From positions 1 to 9,958 of the forward strand of contig JAKAHE010000068.1 of assembly GCA_021815285.1 (NCBI GenBank): 9,958 nt of DNA. The letters run 5' to 3'. This stretch comes from Nitrospirota bacterium. GTDB lineage: Bacteria > Nitrospirota > JACRHJ01. The position numbers were made by a program, and so were the translations under genes. A model generated the notes under the pieces. That model did not search any database. It had not been told where the DNA came from and saw only the letters and a program-made list of their open reading frames with translations. Shown piece after piece: positions 1 through 6,152 of this stretch; within the stretch, counting starts at the first letter, position 1, and each line of letters begins with the position of its first letter.

Positions 1-2
1 AC

Positions 3-92
3 AAATTAACCTCCGCGATGATAGAGAAGTACATCAGGCACCATCGAGATGAGACGCAATCGCCTGCGCAGATTGATTTTCATCTGCGCTAA
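3..92 (+). CDS. 3' end of a small ORF, possibly an IS200/IS605-type transposase (TnpA), 5' truncated by window
   Basis: An open frame enters from the left edge and ends at TAA 90-92, giving 29 residues. The stretch I-E-K-Y-I-R-H-H near its start resembles the K-Y-I-x-x-Q type C-terminal helix of IS200/IS605 TnpA (Y1 HUH transposases, which carry a catalytic tyrosine on a C-terminal helix). Two perfect hairpins lie across and just after the stop, as expected of the structured right end of such elements. The HUH motif and most of the protein lie outside the window, so the assignment rests on a short peptide plus the hairpins. It could equally be the tail of an unrelated small gene. Confidence 0.35.
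   Translation, partial: KLTSAMIEKYIRHHRDETQSPAQIDFHLR
66..89. repeat. Perfect 8-bp inverted repeat overlapping the end of the left-edge ORF
   Basis: GCGCAGAT (66-73) and ATCTGCGC (82-89) are perfect inverted arms around an 8-base loop. They lie in the last codons of the left-edge ORF, directly before its TAA. It may be part of a structured mobile-element end. Confidence 0.6.
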
Positions 93-97
93 AGATG

Positions 98-117
98 CCC
101 CGCGTCTTGACGCGGGG
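98..117. repeat. Perfect 9-bp GC-rich hairpin with TT loop; candidate IS right-end hairpin or terminator
   Basis: CCCCGCGTC (98-106) and GACGCGGGG (109-117) pair perfectly around a two-base loop. The hairpin starts five bases after the left-edge ORF stop and lies about 70 bases beyond the ruvA stop on the other strand. It could be the subterminal hairpin of an IS200/IS605-type right end, or a terminator for either flanking transcript. No strong T-tract follows on either strand, so intrinsic termination would be weak. Confidence 0.55.
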
Positions 118-184
118 TAATTCACTTTCGTGTTAGCTTAAGTTTAAGTATAGCTGGAAAAGCGGATTTGAAAAGACGGAAAAA

Positions 185-778
185 TCAGCGGGACAATATT
201 TTCAGAGCTTCCTTTATCAATAACTCAAGCGCCATATCGTCTCCGTGCGCGGCGCAGATTTTCTTCACGGCGTCCTCGGCCATGTTCTTTTTATAGCCGA
301 GATTGACAAGCGCGGAGACGGCCTCGTCCCTCTGGCCGCCGGGAGCAGGACACGGCCCGGAATCCACCGCGCCTATGGCCGCGACCTTGTCCTTCAGTTC
401 AAGGACAACCCGCGCGGCGGTCTTCGGCCCGACGCCCGGTATGGTGGATATTTTCTTCTGGTCGCCCCTGGCGATAGCATCGGCAAGCTCTTCGGCTGGC
501 AGACCTGAGATTATAGCGAGCGCGACCTTCGGGCCGATGCCGGAGACGGCTATGAGCGCGAGGAACAGTTCCTTCTCCCTCTGTGTAAGAAAACCGTAGA
601 GAAGTATCGCGTCCTCGCGGACATGCGTATGGATATGAAGCGAGAGCTGGCTGCCCGTGTCCGGCAGGCCGTAGAATGAGGATAGCGGTATAAACGCCCT
701 GTAGCCCACGCCGTGGACGTCGATTACGACATTTGAGGGGTCTTTCGAGATTAAATTCCCGGTTATGCGGGCAATCAT
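185..778 (-). CDS. ruvA: Holliday junction branch migration protein RuvA
   Basis: RuvA binds four-way junctions as a tetramer and loads the RuvB motor in recombination repair. The 197-residue product matches the family length (E. coli 203). It has an N-terminal OB fold (about 1-62), with the acidic-pin residues E55-D56 at the same numbers as in E. coli. Two helix-hairpin-helix motifs follow, SGIGPK (79-84) and PGVGPK (114-119), then a flexible linker and a C-terminal RuvB-binding domain (about 150-197). The ATG at 778 is chosen because the protein then starts MIARITG as in the family and overlaps the ruvC stop by one base (TGATG), which implies translational coupling. A longer in-frame reading from 850 only adds non-conserved residues inside ruvC. 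ruvB is not seen downstream; a possible mobile-element end lies there instead. Confidence 0.96.
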   Translation of the reverse strand: MIARITGNLISKDPSNVVIDVHGVGYRAFIPLSSFYGLPDTGSQLSLHIHTHVREDAILLYGFLTQREKELFLALIAVSGIGPKVALAIISGLPAEELADAIARGDQKKISTIPGVGPKTAARVVLELKDKVAAIGAVDSGPCPAPGGQRDEAVSALVNLGYKKNMAEDAVKKICAAHGDDMALELLIKEALKILSR

Positions 779-1296
779 CAGGGCCTCCGGGAGATTTTGG
801 AGGTCGCGGCGCGGATGGCGCCCTTCATCCCTGCGCTGTGGATGTGGCATATAGCGCAGGCGAGGGCGTCCGAGGCGTCGAGAGGCTCCGGAAGGCTGGA
901 AAGTTTGAGCAGCGTCTTCACCATCTGCCGCACCTGCGTCTTTTCGGCATTGCCGTAGCCAACGACGGACTGCTTTATCTCCGCAGGGGTATATTCGAAT
1001 ATGGGGAGGCTTGAGTTTACAGCCGCGAGAAGCGCCACGCCCCTTGCGTGTCCGAGCTTAAGGGCGGAATTGACGTTCCTTGCGAAGAACACGTTCTCCA
1101 CGGCCACGGCGTCCGGCCTGTGTCTTGAAATTATCTCCCCTATGCCCTCGTACATTTTTTTGAGGCGCTCCGGGAACGGCAGGCGGGAGGAGGCCCCGAT
1201 GTGCCCGGCCTCCACGAAACTCATACGGCTCCCTTCCCCGTCTATGACCCCGAAACCGCTCGTCACGCTTCCGGGGTCGATTCCAAGCACTCGCAA
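778..1296 (-). CDS. ruvC: Crossover junction endodeoxyribonuclease RuvC, TTG start
   Basis: RuvC is the Mg-dependent resolvase that nicks Holliday junctions symmetrically. From the TTG at 1294-1296 the protein is 172 residues (E. coli 173) and begins MRVLGIDPGS. The RNase H-like catalytic acids are visible: D7, E67 in VENVFF, and D140 and D143 in LDASDA. The TTG start is preferred because it gives the family N-terminus and has an AGGTGG-type ribosome site a few bases upstream. An ATG at 1354-1356 would add about 20 residues encoded by a dispersed repeat (RYARND), which is not credible. A GTG two codons downstream is the only other candidate. Its stop overlaps the ruvA start. Confidence 0.95.
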   Translation of the reverse strand: MRVLGIDPGSVTSGFGVIDGEGSRMSFVEAGHIGASSRLPFPERLKKMYEGIGEIISRHRPDAVAVENVFFARNVNSALKLGHARGVALLAAVNSSLPIFEYTPAEIKQSVVGYGNAEKTQVRQMVKTLLKLSSLPEPLDASDALACAICHIHSAGMKGAIRAATSKISRRP

Positions 1297-1332
1297 GCCA
1301 CCACCTATTCCGTAGGCGCCAGGCGCTTTCTT

Positions 1333-1409
1333 GTCATTGCGAGCGTAGCGAAGCAATCTCCGGTTTTAAAATCCGGGATTGCCGCGTCGCATCCGCTCCT
1401 CGCAATGAC
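1333..1409. repeat. 77-bp palindromic dispersed repeat (GTCATTGCGAG family) in the yebC-ruvC gap
   Basis: GTCATTGCGAG (1333-1343) and CTCGCAATGAC (1399-1409) are perfect 11-bp inverted ends. Inside them GCAATC/GATTGC and CCGG/CCGG also pair, with TTTTAAAA near the apex, so the whole unit can fold into one long stem. This is the design of intergenic palindromic repeats seen in many bacterial genomes, often mis-annotated as peptides. It lies within the presumed yebC-ruvC transcript and ends 36 bases before the ruvC start. It could stabilise or attenuate the message, but nothing in the sequence decides this. Confidence 0.85.
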
Positions 1410-1425
1410 AGCTTCTTACTCCACT

Positions 1426-2178
1426 TTAGGCTATCTTCTCCATGACGTCGTCGGGGATGTCGAAGTTCGCGTATATGTTCTGAACGTCGTCGTTGTCTTC
1501 GAGCGCGTCCATGAGTTTTATCATCTGCTCCGCCTCCCTGCCTTCGAGGCGGACGTACGTCTGGGGAATCATTGTAACTTCCGCGCTCTCGAACTTCACG
1601 CCCTTGTCCTGCACGGCTTTCTTTACCGTCTCGAAGTCCTGCGGGGCCGTTATTATCTCGTAATTGGCCTCCTCCGGCTCGGATTTCATATCCTCCGCGC
1701 CCGCATCGAGCGCGATGGTCAGGAGGGCGTCTTCGTCCGCGTTCTTCTTGTCCACAAGGATATAGCCCTTCTGCGTAAACATCCAGGAAACGCACCCGGA
1801 CTCGCCCATGCTCCCGTTGTTTTTGCTGAGGACATGCCGCACCTCCGAGACCGTGCGGTTCTTGTTGTCCGTAAGGCACTCTATGAGCAGCGCAACCCCG
1901 CCGGGACCGTAGCCTTCGTAGGTTATCTCGTCGTACGACACGCCCGGAAGCTCGCCCGTGCCTTTCTGTATCGCCCGCTTGATGTTGTCCTGGGGCATGT
2001 TGGCTTCCTTGGCCTTTTCTATCGCAGTTCTTAGGCGCGGGTTCCCTCCCGGGTCTCCGCCGCCGAGCTTCGCCGCGACTGTCAGCTCCTTGGTTATCTT
2101 CGTGAATACCTTGCCCCTCTTGGCGTCCGCCGCGCCCTTTTTATGCTTTGTTGTAGCCCACTTTGAATGCCCTGACAT
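1426..2178 (-). CDS. yebC: YebC/PmpR (TACO1) family protein
   Basis: The 250-residue product begins MSGHSKWATTKHKK, the diagnostic N-terminus of the family, followed by GKVFTKITKEL, the GGDPGGNPRLR loop and the NMPQDNIKRAIQKG motif. The length is typical. The family was first described as DNA-binding regulators (PmpR). More recent work on YebC and mitochondrial TACO1 supports a translation role at proline-rich stretches; the sequence cannot choose between these. The ATG at 2178 is preceded by GAGAGG about eight bases upstream. It starts 18 bases after the mglA-like stop and precedes ruvC and ruvA, the widespread yebC-ruvC-ruvA order, so it is probably the second gene of that operon. Confidence 0.95.
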   Translation of the reverse strand: MSGHSKWATTKHKKGAADAKRGKVFTKITKELTVAAKLGGGDPGGNPRLRTAIEKAKEANMPQDNIKRAIQKGTGELPGVSYDEITYEGYGPGGVALLIECLTDNKNRTVSEVRHVLSKNNGSMGESGCVSWMFTQKGYILVDKKNADEDALLTIALDAGAEDMKSEPEEANYEIITAPQDFETVKKAVQDKGVKFESAEVTMIPQTYVRLEGREAEQMIKLMDALEDNDDVQNIYANFDIPDDVMEKIA

Positions 2179-2196
2179 TATCCAATCCTCTCAAAT

Positions 2197-3636
2197 TTAA
2201 CGTCCAAAAATCCTTTGGAACATTGTTTTGTTTTTTTTCTGAAGCGCCCTCGCCGCCCTTCTGTCCGCCAGTCTTTCCGGAGGCTTGTCGCACAGGTCGT
2301 CCGGATTCGGCTGCGGAATGGCGAATTCCTCGTCCGGCTGGCCTGCGTCAGGCAGGCTCGGAGGCTCCTTTGGCCTGTCAACAGGCTGGAGCCTGTCGAG
2401 CGGCTTCAGCCCGGGCGGCATTATCTCCACCGACTTTATCGCTTCCGCCCCCTCGCCGGAGAGTTCCACGTCGAGCGCCACCTTAAGCATTACCTCTTTG
2501 GTCCCGCCCTCATGCATTGTGAGATGCACCGGTAGCGTGAAAGCGAGCCTGGAGCCTCCCAGCGCCCTGGCCCTGGGCTTGTCATAAGAAAGTATCTCTT
2601 CGGCCTCCGGCGCATGATCAGCTATCCAATCGCCCTTTATATTACCCGCTGATGACCCGGGCGCGCACTCTGCGGCGGGCTGTTCCGGCTGTGGTTCGTC
2701 CTGCGGGAGCATATCGACGGCTTCTTCCGGCCTATCCTGCGCCTGCGCTTCGATATTTTCAGAGAAAATCTCCGGAACCGGCTCGGACATGACCGCAAAA
2801 GGCTCTTCCGGCTCAGGAAAAGCAATATCTTCAATATCTTCCGTTATCGACAGAGGTATCGGCGGTATCTCCGGCTGCGGCTCCGGTTCCTGTTCATGTT
2901 CCGCAACCTCCGGCTCCTGGCCGGGCAACGATATATCCGGGGCGGGGACTGACGCCTTTACTTTTATTATATCTTTTTCAATATCTTCCGCGGAGTTACC
3001 GGCTCCCGCGCTCTCGGCGGCCATCTCCTCGAAATTAATCTGGTGGCCGTCGGGGTCCTGTTTCAGTTCGTGCAGGATATATTTTACTATCGCAGTGAGG
3101 GTCGGGAGGACTCCGTCGCCATTTACGGCTGAGGCCTCGAAGTACGGAAGCCCTTGCGGATTAAGGTAATTTTCCATATCATCGACGGGCGCGGCGTCCG
3201 GGAGGTCTCTCTTGTTATACTGTATAACTATCGGAAATTGCGAGATATTTACGCCCATGTCCGAGAGGTTACGCTTGAGGTTTTCAAGCGACTGCGCGTT
3301 CTCGTTCATCATGGCGGATTGGGAATCCGCAACGAAAACAACACCATCCGCGCCCTTTAGAACCAGCTTTCTCGTGGAGTTATAGAACACCTGGCCGGGC
3401 ACGGTATAGAGATGAAAACGCGTCCTGAAGCCTTTTATTCTGCCGAGTTCCACGGGCAGAAAGTCGAAGAAGAGCGTCCTATCTCCTTGAGTTGAAAGGG
3501 AAATCAGCTTTCCCCTGTTGTCCGGCCTCACCTTCTCGTAGACGCTCTGGATGTTCGTGGTCTTGCCGGACAGACCGGGGCCGTAGTAGACTATTTTTGC
3601 GTTTATCTCTCTTGTAGCGTAATTCACAAGCGCCAT
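2197..3636 (-). CDS. MglA-type small GTPase with long acidic, proline-rich C-terminal extension
   Basis: Residues 1-197 form a complete MglA-like Ras-family GTPase: P-loop GPGLSGKT (19-26), R53 in GDRT, the MglA-typical switch II TVPGQ with T78 and Q82, the base-specificity motif NKRD (141-144) and SA near 169-170. R53, T78 and Q82 fall at the same numbers as in characterised MglA proteins, where R53 and Q82 serve GTP hydrolysis. MglA works at cell poles with its activator MglB, which is not in this window. Unlike the usual protein of about 195 residues, this one continues to 479. The extension has an acidic Pro/Glu-rich stretch (about 235-350), a short non-acidic segment with alternating hydrophobics (about 360-410), and a basic tail ending KKNKTMFQRIFGR. 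The ATG at 3636 has AGGGGA seven bases upstream. It appears to lead the yebC-ruvC-ruvA operon. The target of the extension is unknown. Confidence 0.9.
   Translation of the reverse strand: MALVNYATREINAKIVYYGPGLSGKTTNIQSVYEKVRPDNRGKLISLSTQGDRTLFFDFLPVELGRIKGFRTRFHLYTVPGQVFYNSTRKLVLKGADGVVFVADSQSAMMNENAQSLENLKRNLSDMGVNISQFPIVIQYNKRDLPDAAPVDDMENYLNPQGLPYFEASAVNGDGVLPTLTAIVKYILHELKQDPDGHQINFEEMAAESAGAGNSAEDIEKDIIKVKASVPAPDISLPGQEPEVAEHEQEPEPQPEIPPIPLSITEDIEDIAFPEPEEPFAVMSEPVPEIFSENIEAQAQDRPEEAVDMLPQDEPQPEQPAAECAPGSSAGNIKGDWIADHAPEAEEILSYDKPRARALGGSRLAFTLPVHLTMHEGGTKEVMLKVALDVELSGEGAEAIKSVEIMPPGLKPLDRLQPVDRPKEPPSLPDAGQPDEEFAIPQPNPDDLCDKPPERLADRRAARALQKKNKTMFQRIFGR
2341..2386. repeat. Two mini-palindromes inside the mglA-like tail
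   Basis: GCCTGC (2341-2346) and GCAGGC (2352-2357) pair around five bases; GCCTGT (2373-2378) and ACAGGC (2381-2386) pair around two. They encode roughly residues 417-432 of the GTPase tail, next to the tandem LKPLDR-LQPVDR. A similar GCCTGC/GCAGGC palindrome occurs in the PBP gene at 5563-5580, so this may be a small dispersed coding palindrome. Confidence 0.5.
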
Positions 3637-3668
3637 AAAAAATCCCCTAACTATAAATGCAGACTACT

Positions 3669-3698
3669 TTTTTAGCACAAATGAGTCCCCCGTGTCAA
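3669..3698 (-). promoter_or_regulatory. Sigma70-type promoter for the mglA-yebC-ruvC-ruvA operon
   Basis: On the minus strand a perfect TTGACA (-35, 3698-3693) is followed after 18 bases by TAAAAA (-10, 3674-3669), a four-of-six match. Transcription would start near 3661, giving a leader of about 25 nt that contains the AGGGGA ribosome site of the mglA-like gene. The -35 is strong and the -10 is mediocre. Confidence 0.55.
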
Positions 3699-3772
3699 CG
3701 GCAGATTTATTATGACCCCTCAAATATCCGGATTAAAAAAAACACCGCTTCCCCGCGCACCCGTTTTTGCAT

Positions 3773-3798
3773 AAAACAGGCCGAAAACGGCCTGTTTT
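3773..3798. terminator. Strong bidirectional terminator-like hairpin, perfect 11-bp arms
   Basis: AAAACAGGCCG (3773-3783) and CGGCCTGTTTT (3788-3798) pair perfectly around AAAA. With A's before and T's after the GC stem on both strands, it looks like a bidirectional intrinsic terminator, although each T-run is only four bases. It lies between divergent promoters, where no annotated gene ends, so it may insulate them, end a small RNA, or be an operator palindrome. It overlaps a competing stem (3782-3811). Confidence 0.5.
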
Positions 3799-3811
3799 CG
3801 CCCCGTTTTCG
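3782..3811. promoter_or_regulatory. Alternative stem that competes with the 3773-3798 hairpin
   Basis: CGAAAACGG (3782-3790) is exactly complementary in inverted orientation to CCGTTTTCG (3803-3811), a nine-base-pair stem with a 12-base loop. Its left arm shares bases with the 3773-3798 hairpin, so the two cannot form together, as in an attenuator. No leader peptide or known riboswitch is recognised, so this is structural potential only. Confidence 0.4.
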
Positions 3812-3817
3812 ATACCG

Positions 3818-3840
3818 GAGAAAAAATGCGATTTTTTCTC
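3818..3840. repeat. AT-rich perfect inverted repeat
   Basis: GAGAAAAAA (3818-3826) and TTTTTTCTC (3832-3840) are perfect nine-base arms around TGCGA. With the upstream hairpins it forms a compact palindrome cluster in the divergent promoter region. A role as protein-binding site or RNA structure is open. Confidence 0.5.
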
Positions 3841-4025
3841 ACTTATGCCTTAACAATCCACAGGTTCCAGTAATAATCCGTAACTGCTATCGACAGTGAA
3901 CTTTCCCGACCAATGAGCTTTACTCCTGGAGTCAATCGCCAATTTATGAATAAAACTCCGGTTTTTCTTTACTGCTCTCCCGCCGCCGGGATGGGACAGG
4001 GAAGAGAGTTGCCCTTTCCCCGCGC

Positions 4026-4054
4026 TTTACATCGGATAGAAATCGGTTTATAAT
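4026..4054 (+). promoter_or_regulatory. Near-consensus sigma70 promoter of the PBP1A-like gene
   Basis: TTTACA (-35, 4026-4031) and a perfect TATAAT (-10, 4049-4054) are separated by 17 bases. The usual start, about seven bases after the -10, falls at 4060-4062, on the A of the ATG at 4061. This predicts a message with essentially no 5' untranslated region. Confidence 0.75.
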
Positions 4055-4060
4055 TCTCGC

Positions 4061-6049
4061 ATGAAATTTTTTACAAAACTCCTGCTCGCGGGGGCGGCTG
4101 TGGCGGTGCTCATTGGGGCCGTCGCGGGGATAATCTTCGCGCATATCGGTGAGCTGCCGGAAGTAACGGCCCTGGAGCAGTACCAACCCAGCGCCACCAC
4201 CCGCATATTCTCCGCCGACGGAGAGCTCCTGGCGGAGTTCTATACGCAGAACCGCATACCGGTTTCCATCTCATCCGTCCCGAAGAACGTCATAGACGCC
4301 TTCCTCGCCGTCGAGGACCCGCGCTTCTACTCCCACTCCGGCATAGACATAACCGGCATCATCCGCGCTGCATACAAGGACATCCGCACAGGCAGGCTCG
4401 CCCAGGGCGGCTCCAGCATCACCCAGCAGCTCGCCAAGATGATGTTCCTAAGCCCGCAGAAGACCTTCACGCGGAAGATAAAAGAGGCGTTCCTGGCCTT
4501 GCAGATAGAGCGTCATTACACAAAGGACGAGATACTCGGACTCTACTTGAACCAGGTATACCTCGGAAGCGGAGCCTACGGCATCGAGGCCGCGTCGCAG
4601 AGGTATTTCGGGAAATCCGTAGGAAACCTGACCCTTGCCGAGGGCGCGATGCTCGCCGGGCTTCCCGCCGCGCCGACGAAATACTCGCCGCTTAACGACC
4701 TCCATCTCGCGTATTCCCGCCGCGCGCACGTCCTGGGGCGCATGTACGACGAGGGGTTCATAACCAAAGCGCAGATGATTGCGGCGGAAAAAGAACCTTT
4801 CGTGCGCATCCCGGAACCGAAAGAGGACTACAAGGCGCCGTATTTCGTGGAGTATATACGCCAGATGCTGGACGAGAAATTCGGGCAGACTGCCCTGTAC
4901 AGAGGCGGCCTGAACGTATTTACGACGCTCAACTGGCAGATGCAGCAGATCGCCGAGAAGGCCGTTGAAAAGGGCCTCGAAAAGCTTGACAAAAGACATC
5001 CGCACGAAAGGGAGCCGATACAGGGCGCGCTTCTGGCAATAGAGCCTAATACCGGCTATATCCGGGCCATGGTGGGAGGCAGGGATTACGCCGAAAGCGA
5101 GTTCAACCGCACGACCCAGGCCATGCGGCAGCCCGGCTCCGCATTCAAGGCCATAGTATACTGCGCCGCGCTCGACAAGGGTCTGGGCCCGGACTATACC
5201 ATCCTCGACGCCCCGGTATCCTACCCCGGCTCGCGCCCGGGCGTCATGTGGAGCCCGACCAACTACGACCGCAAGTTCGAGGGTATGGTGCCCCTGAGAC
5301 GCGCGCTCGCGCTTTCCATTAACGTCGTGGCCGTGAAGCTCCTGGCGCAGGTCGGCATCCCGACGGCAATCGAATACGCGAGGAAGCTCGGTATCTCCAC
5401 GCCTCTCGCGCCTTACCTGCCGCTTGCGCTCGGCGCGTCGGACGTTACGGTGATGGAGATGGCCGGCGCATATTCCGTATTCGACAACTACGGCATCTAT
5501 ACCGCCCCTACCGGCATCATAAAGATTACGAACAGGGACGGGCGGGTTGTGGACGACACGCCGCCTGCGACAAGGCAGGCGATTTCTGCGGCCACCGCGG
5601 CGGAGATGACGGACATGCTGACAGGCGTGGTGAAATTCGGCACGGGCTACGAAGCCTCCGCGCTCGGAAGACCTGCGGCGGGCAAGACGGGCACCACGTC
5701 AAACTTCAACGACGCCTGGTTCATAGGCTACGTCCCAAGCATGTTAACGGCGGTCTGGGTGGGCTACGACGACCACAAGACCATCGGAAACCGTGAGAGC
5801 GGCGCAAGGGCCGCCCTGCCGATATGGCTTGATTTCATGCAGAATTACGTAAAGGATTTTAAAGTCCCTTATGAGAATTTCCCGGCGCCGCCAACACAGG
5901 AATTTTCCGGGGCGAAGGCGTCCACAGTCAGTCTGCCGAGCAATGTCCAGCCTGAGGCGGCCCCCATGCAGAACGAGACAACCTCGCCCGCTCCGGGGCC
6001 GGATTACGCCCCGGAACACGGGCAGGGGCCGTCCCGGATAGGGGAGTAA
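4061..6049 (+). CDS. Class A penicillin-binding protein (PBP1A-like): bifunctional murein glycosyltransferase/transpeptidase
   Basis: It polymerises lipid II and cross-links peptides at the outer face of the inner membrane. An N-terminal transmembrane anchor spans about 7-27. The GT51 domain follows, with catalytic E85 in EDPRFYSH, GGSSITQQLAK, a second Glu (about 142) in KIKEAFLALQIE, and LNQVYLGSGAYGIEAAS. The transpeptidase domain has nucleophile motif S360-A-F-K363, S419-I-N421 and K542-T-G-T. At 662 residues it is shorter than E. coli PBP1a (850) and appears to lack its extra inter-domain module; the C-terminal tail is Pro-rich. The ATG at 4061 is fixed by a TAG at 4037-4039 with no start codon between. 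There is no Shine-Dalgarno sequence, consistent with the promoter position and leaderless translation. It is monocistronic and convergent with prmA. Confidence 0.95.
   Translation: MKFFTKLLLAGAAVAVLIGAVAGIIFAHIGELPEVTALEQYQPSATTRIFSADGELLAEFYTQNRIPVSISSVPKNVIDAFLAVEDPRFYSHSGIDITGIIRAAYKDIRTGRLAQGGSSITQQLAKMMFLSPQKTFTRKIKEAFLALQIERHYTKDEILGLYLNQVYLGSGAYGIEAASQRYFGKSVGNLTLAEGAMLAGLPAAPTKYSPLNDLHLAYSRRAHVLGRMYDEGFITKAQMIAAEKEPFVRIPEPKEDYKAPYFVEYIRQMLDEKFGQTALYRGGLNVFTTLNWQMQQIAEKAVEKGLEKLDKRHPHEREPIQGALLAIEPNTGYIRAMVGGRDYAESEFNRTTQAMRQPGSAFKAIVYCAALDKGLGPDYTILDAPVSYPGSRPGVMWSPTNYDRKFEGMVPLRRALALSINVVAVKLLAQVGIPTAIEYARKLGISTPLAPYLPLALGASDVTVMEMAGAYSVFDNYGIYTAPTGIIKITNRDGRVVDDTPPATRQAISAATAAEMTDMLTGVVKFGTGYEASALGRPAAGKTGTTSNFNDAWFIGYVPSMLTAVWVGYDDHKTIGNRESGARAALPIWLDFMQNYVKDFKVPYENFPAPPTQEFSGAKASTVSLPSNVQPEAAPMQNETTSPAPGPDYAPEHGQGPSRIGE
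5563..5580. repeat. GCCTGC/GCAGGC mini-palindrome inside the PBP gene
   Basis: Perfect six-base arms (5563-5568, 5575-5580) surround six bases and encode part of PPATRQAI, in a probably exposed segment between the SxN and KTG motifs. The same arms occur in the mglA-like tail at 2341-2357. Confidence 0.45.
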
Positions 6050-6069
6050 GAAAGGATTTATGAAAATTC

Positions 6070-6101
6070 CTGGATTCCCGATGGAATCATTCGGGAACGA
6101 C
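6070..6101. repeat. Degenerate CTGGATTCCCG palindrome between convergent genes; possible terminator
   Basis: TTCCCGA (6075-6081) and TCGGGAA (6091-6097) are perfect arms with a nine-base loop, inside CTGGATTCCCG...CGGGAACGAC, a diverged copy of the CTGGATTCCCGC/GCGGGAATGAC repeat also at 6681-6707 and 8984-9039. It starts 20 bases after the PBP stop. No good T-tract follows on the plus strand; a short TTTTC follows on the minus strand. Confidence 0.55.
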
Positions 6102-6128
6102 GGACGCGGGACGCAGCATTTCATTGCA

Positions 6129-6152
6129 GGGGCGCAATTTATTGCGTGCGCC
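6129..6152. repeat. GGCGCAATTTATTGCG hairpin covering the prmA stop codon
   Basis: CGCAAT (6133-6138) and ATTGCG (6141-6146) pair around TT, with outer GGCG/CGCC pairing across a small bulge. The prmA TAA (6139-6141 on the minus strand) lies at the tip of this stem, so the last codons and stop of prmA derive from or lie within the palindrome. It may also act at the convergent 3' junction. Confidence 0.5.

Larger units (their letters stand above)
3637..4060. other. 424-bp divergent intergenic region
   Basis: This gap separates the start of the mglA-like gene (minus) from the PBP gene (plus). It holds a promoter at each end and a cluster of inverted repeats at 3773-3840. The part from about 3841 to 4020 contains no gene I can support; the only notable signals there are a small ACTCC-T-GGAGT palindrome near 3925 and a GC-rich stretch near 3980-4010. 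An 80-codon open frame at 3657-3899 is rejected as non-coding. Confidence 0.7.

Noticed and set aside
779..850. Longer ruvA start at 850
   Set aside because: The extra 24 residues lie inside ruvC and do not match RuvA; the ATG at 778 gives the MIARITG start with TGATG coupling.
1297..1356. Upstream ATG start for ruvC at 1354-1356
   Set aside because: The added residues come from the GTCATTGCGAG repeat and are not part of the RuvC family; the TTG at 1296 gives the family N-terminus and has a ribosome site.
1201..2034. 277-codon plus-strand open frame opposite ruvC and yebC
   Set aside because: It is antisense to two well-identified genes and includes translation of a dispersed repeat; the real genes explain the open frame.
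3657..3899. 80-codon open frame on the plus strand in the divergent intergenic region
   Set aside because: It runs through the mglA promoter and the palindrome cluster, has no ribosome site, no recognisable domain and a composition typical of non-coding frames.
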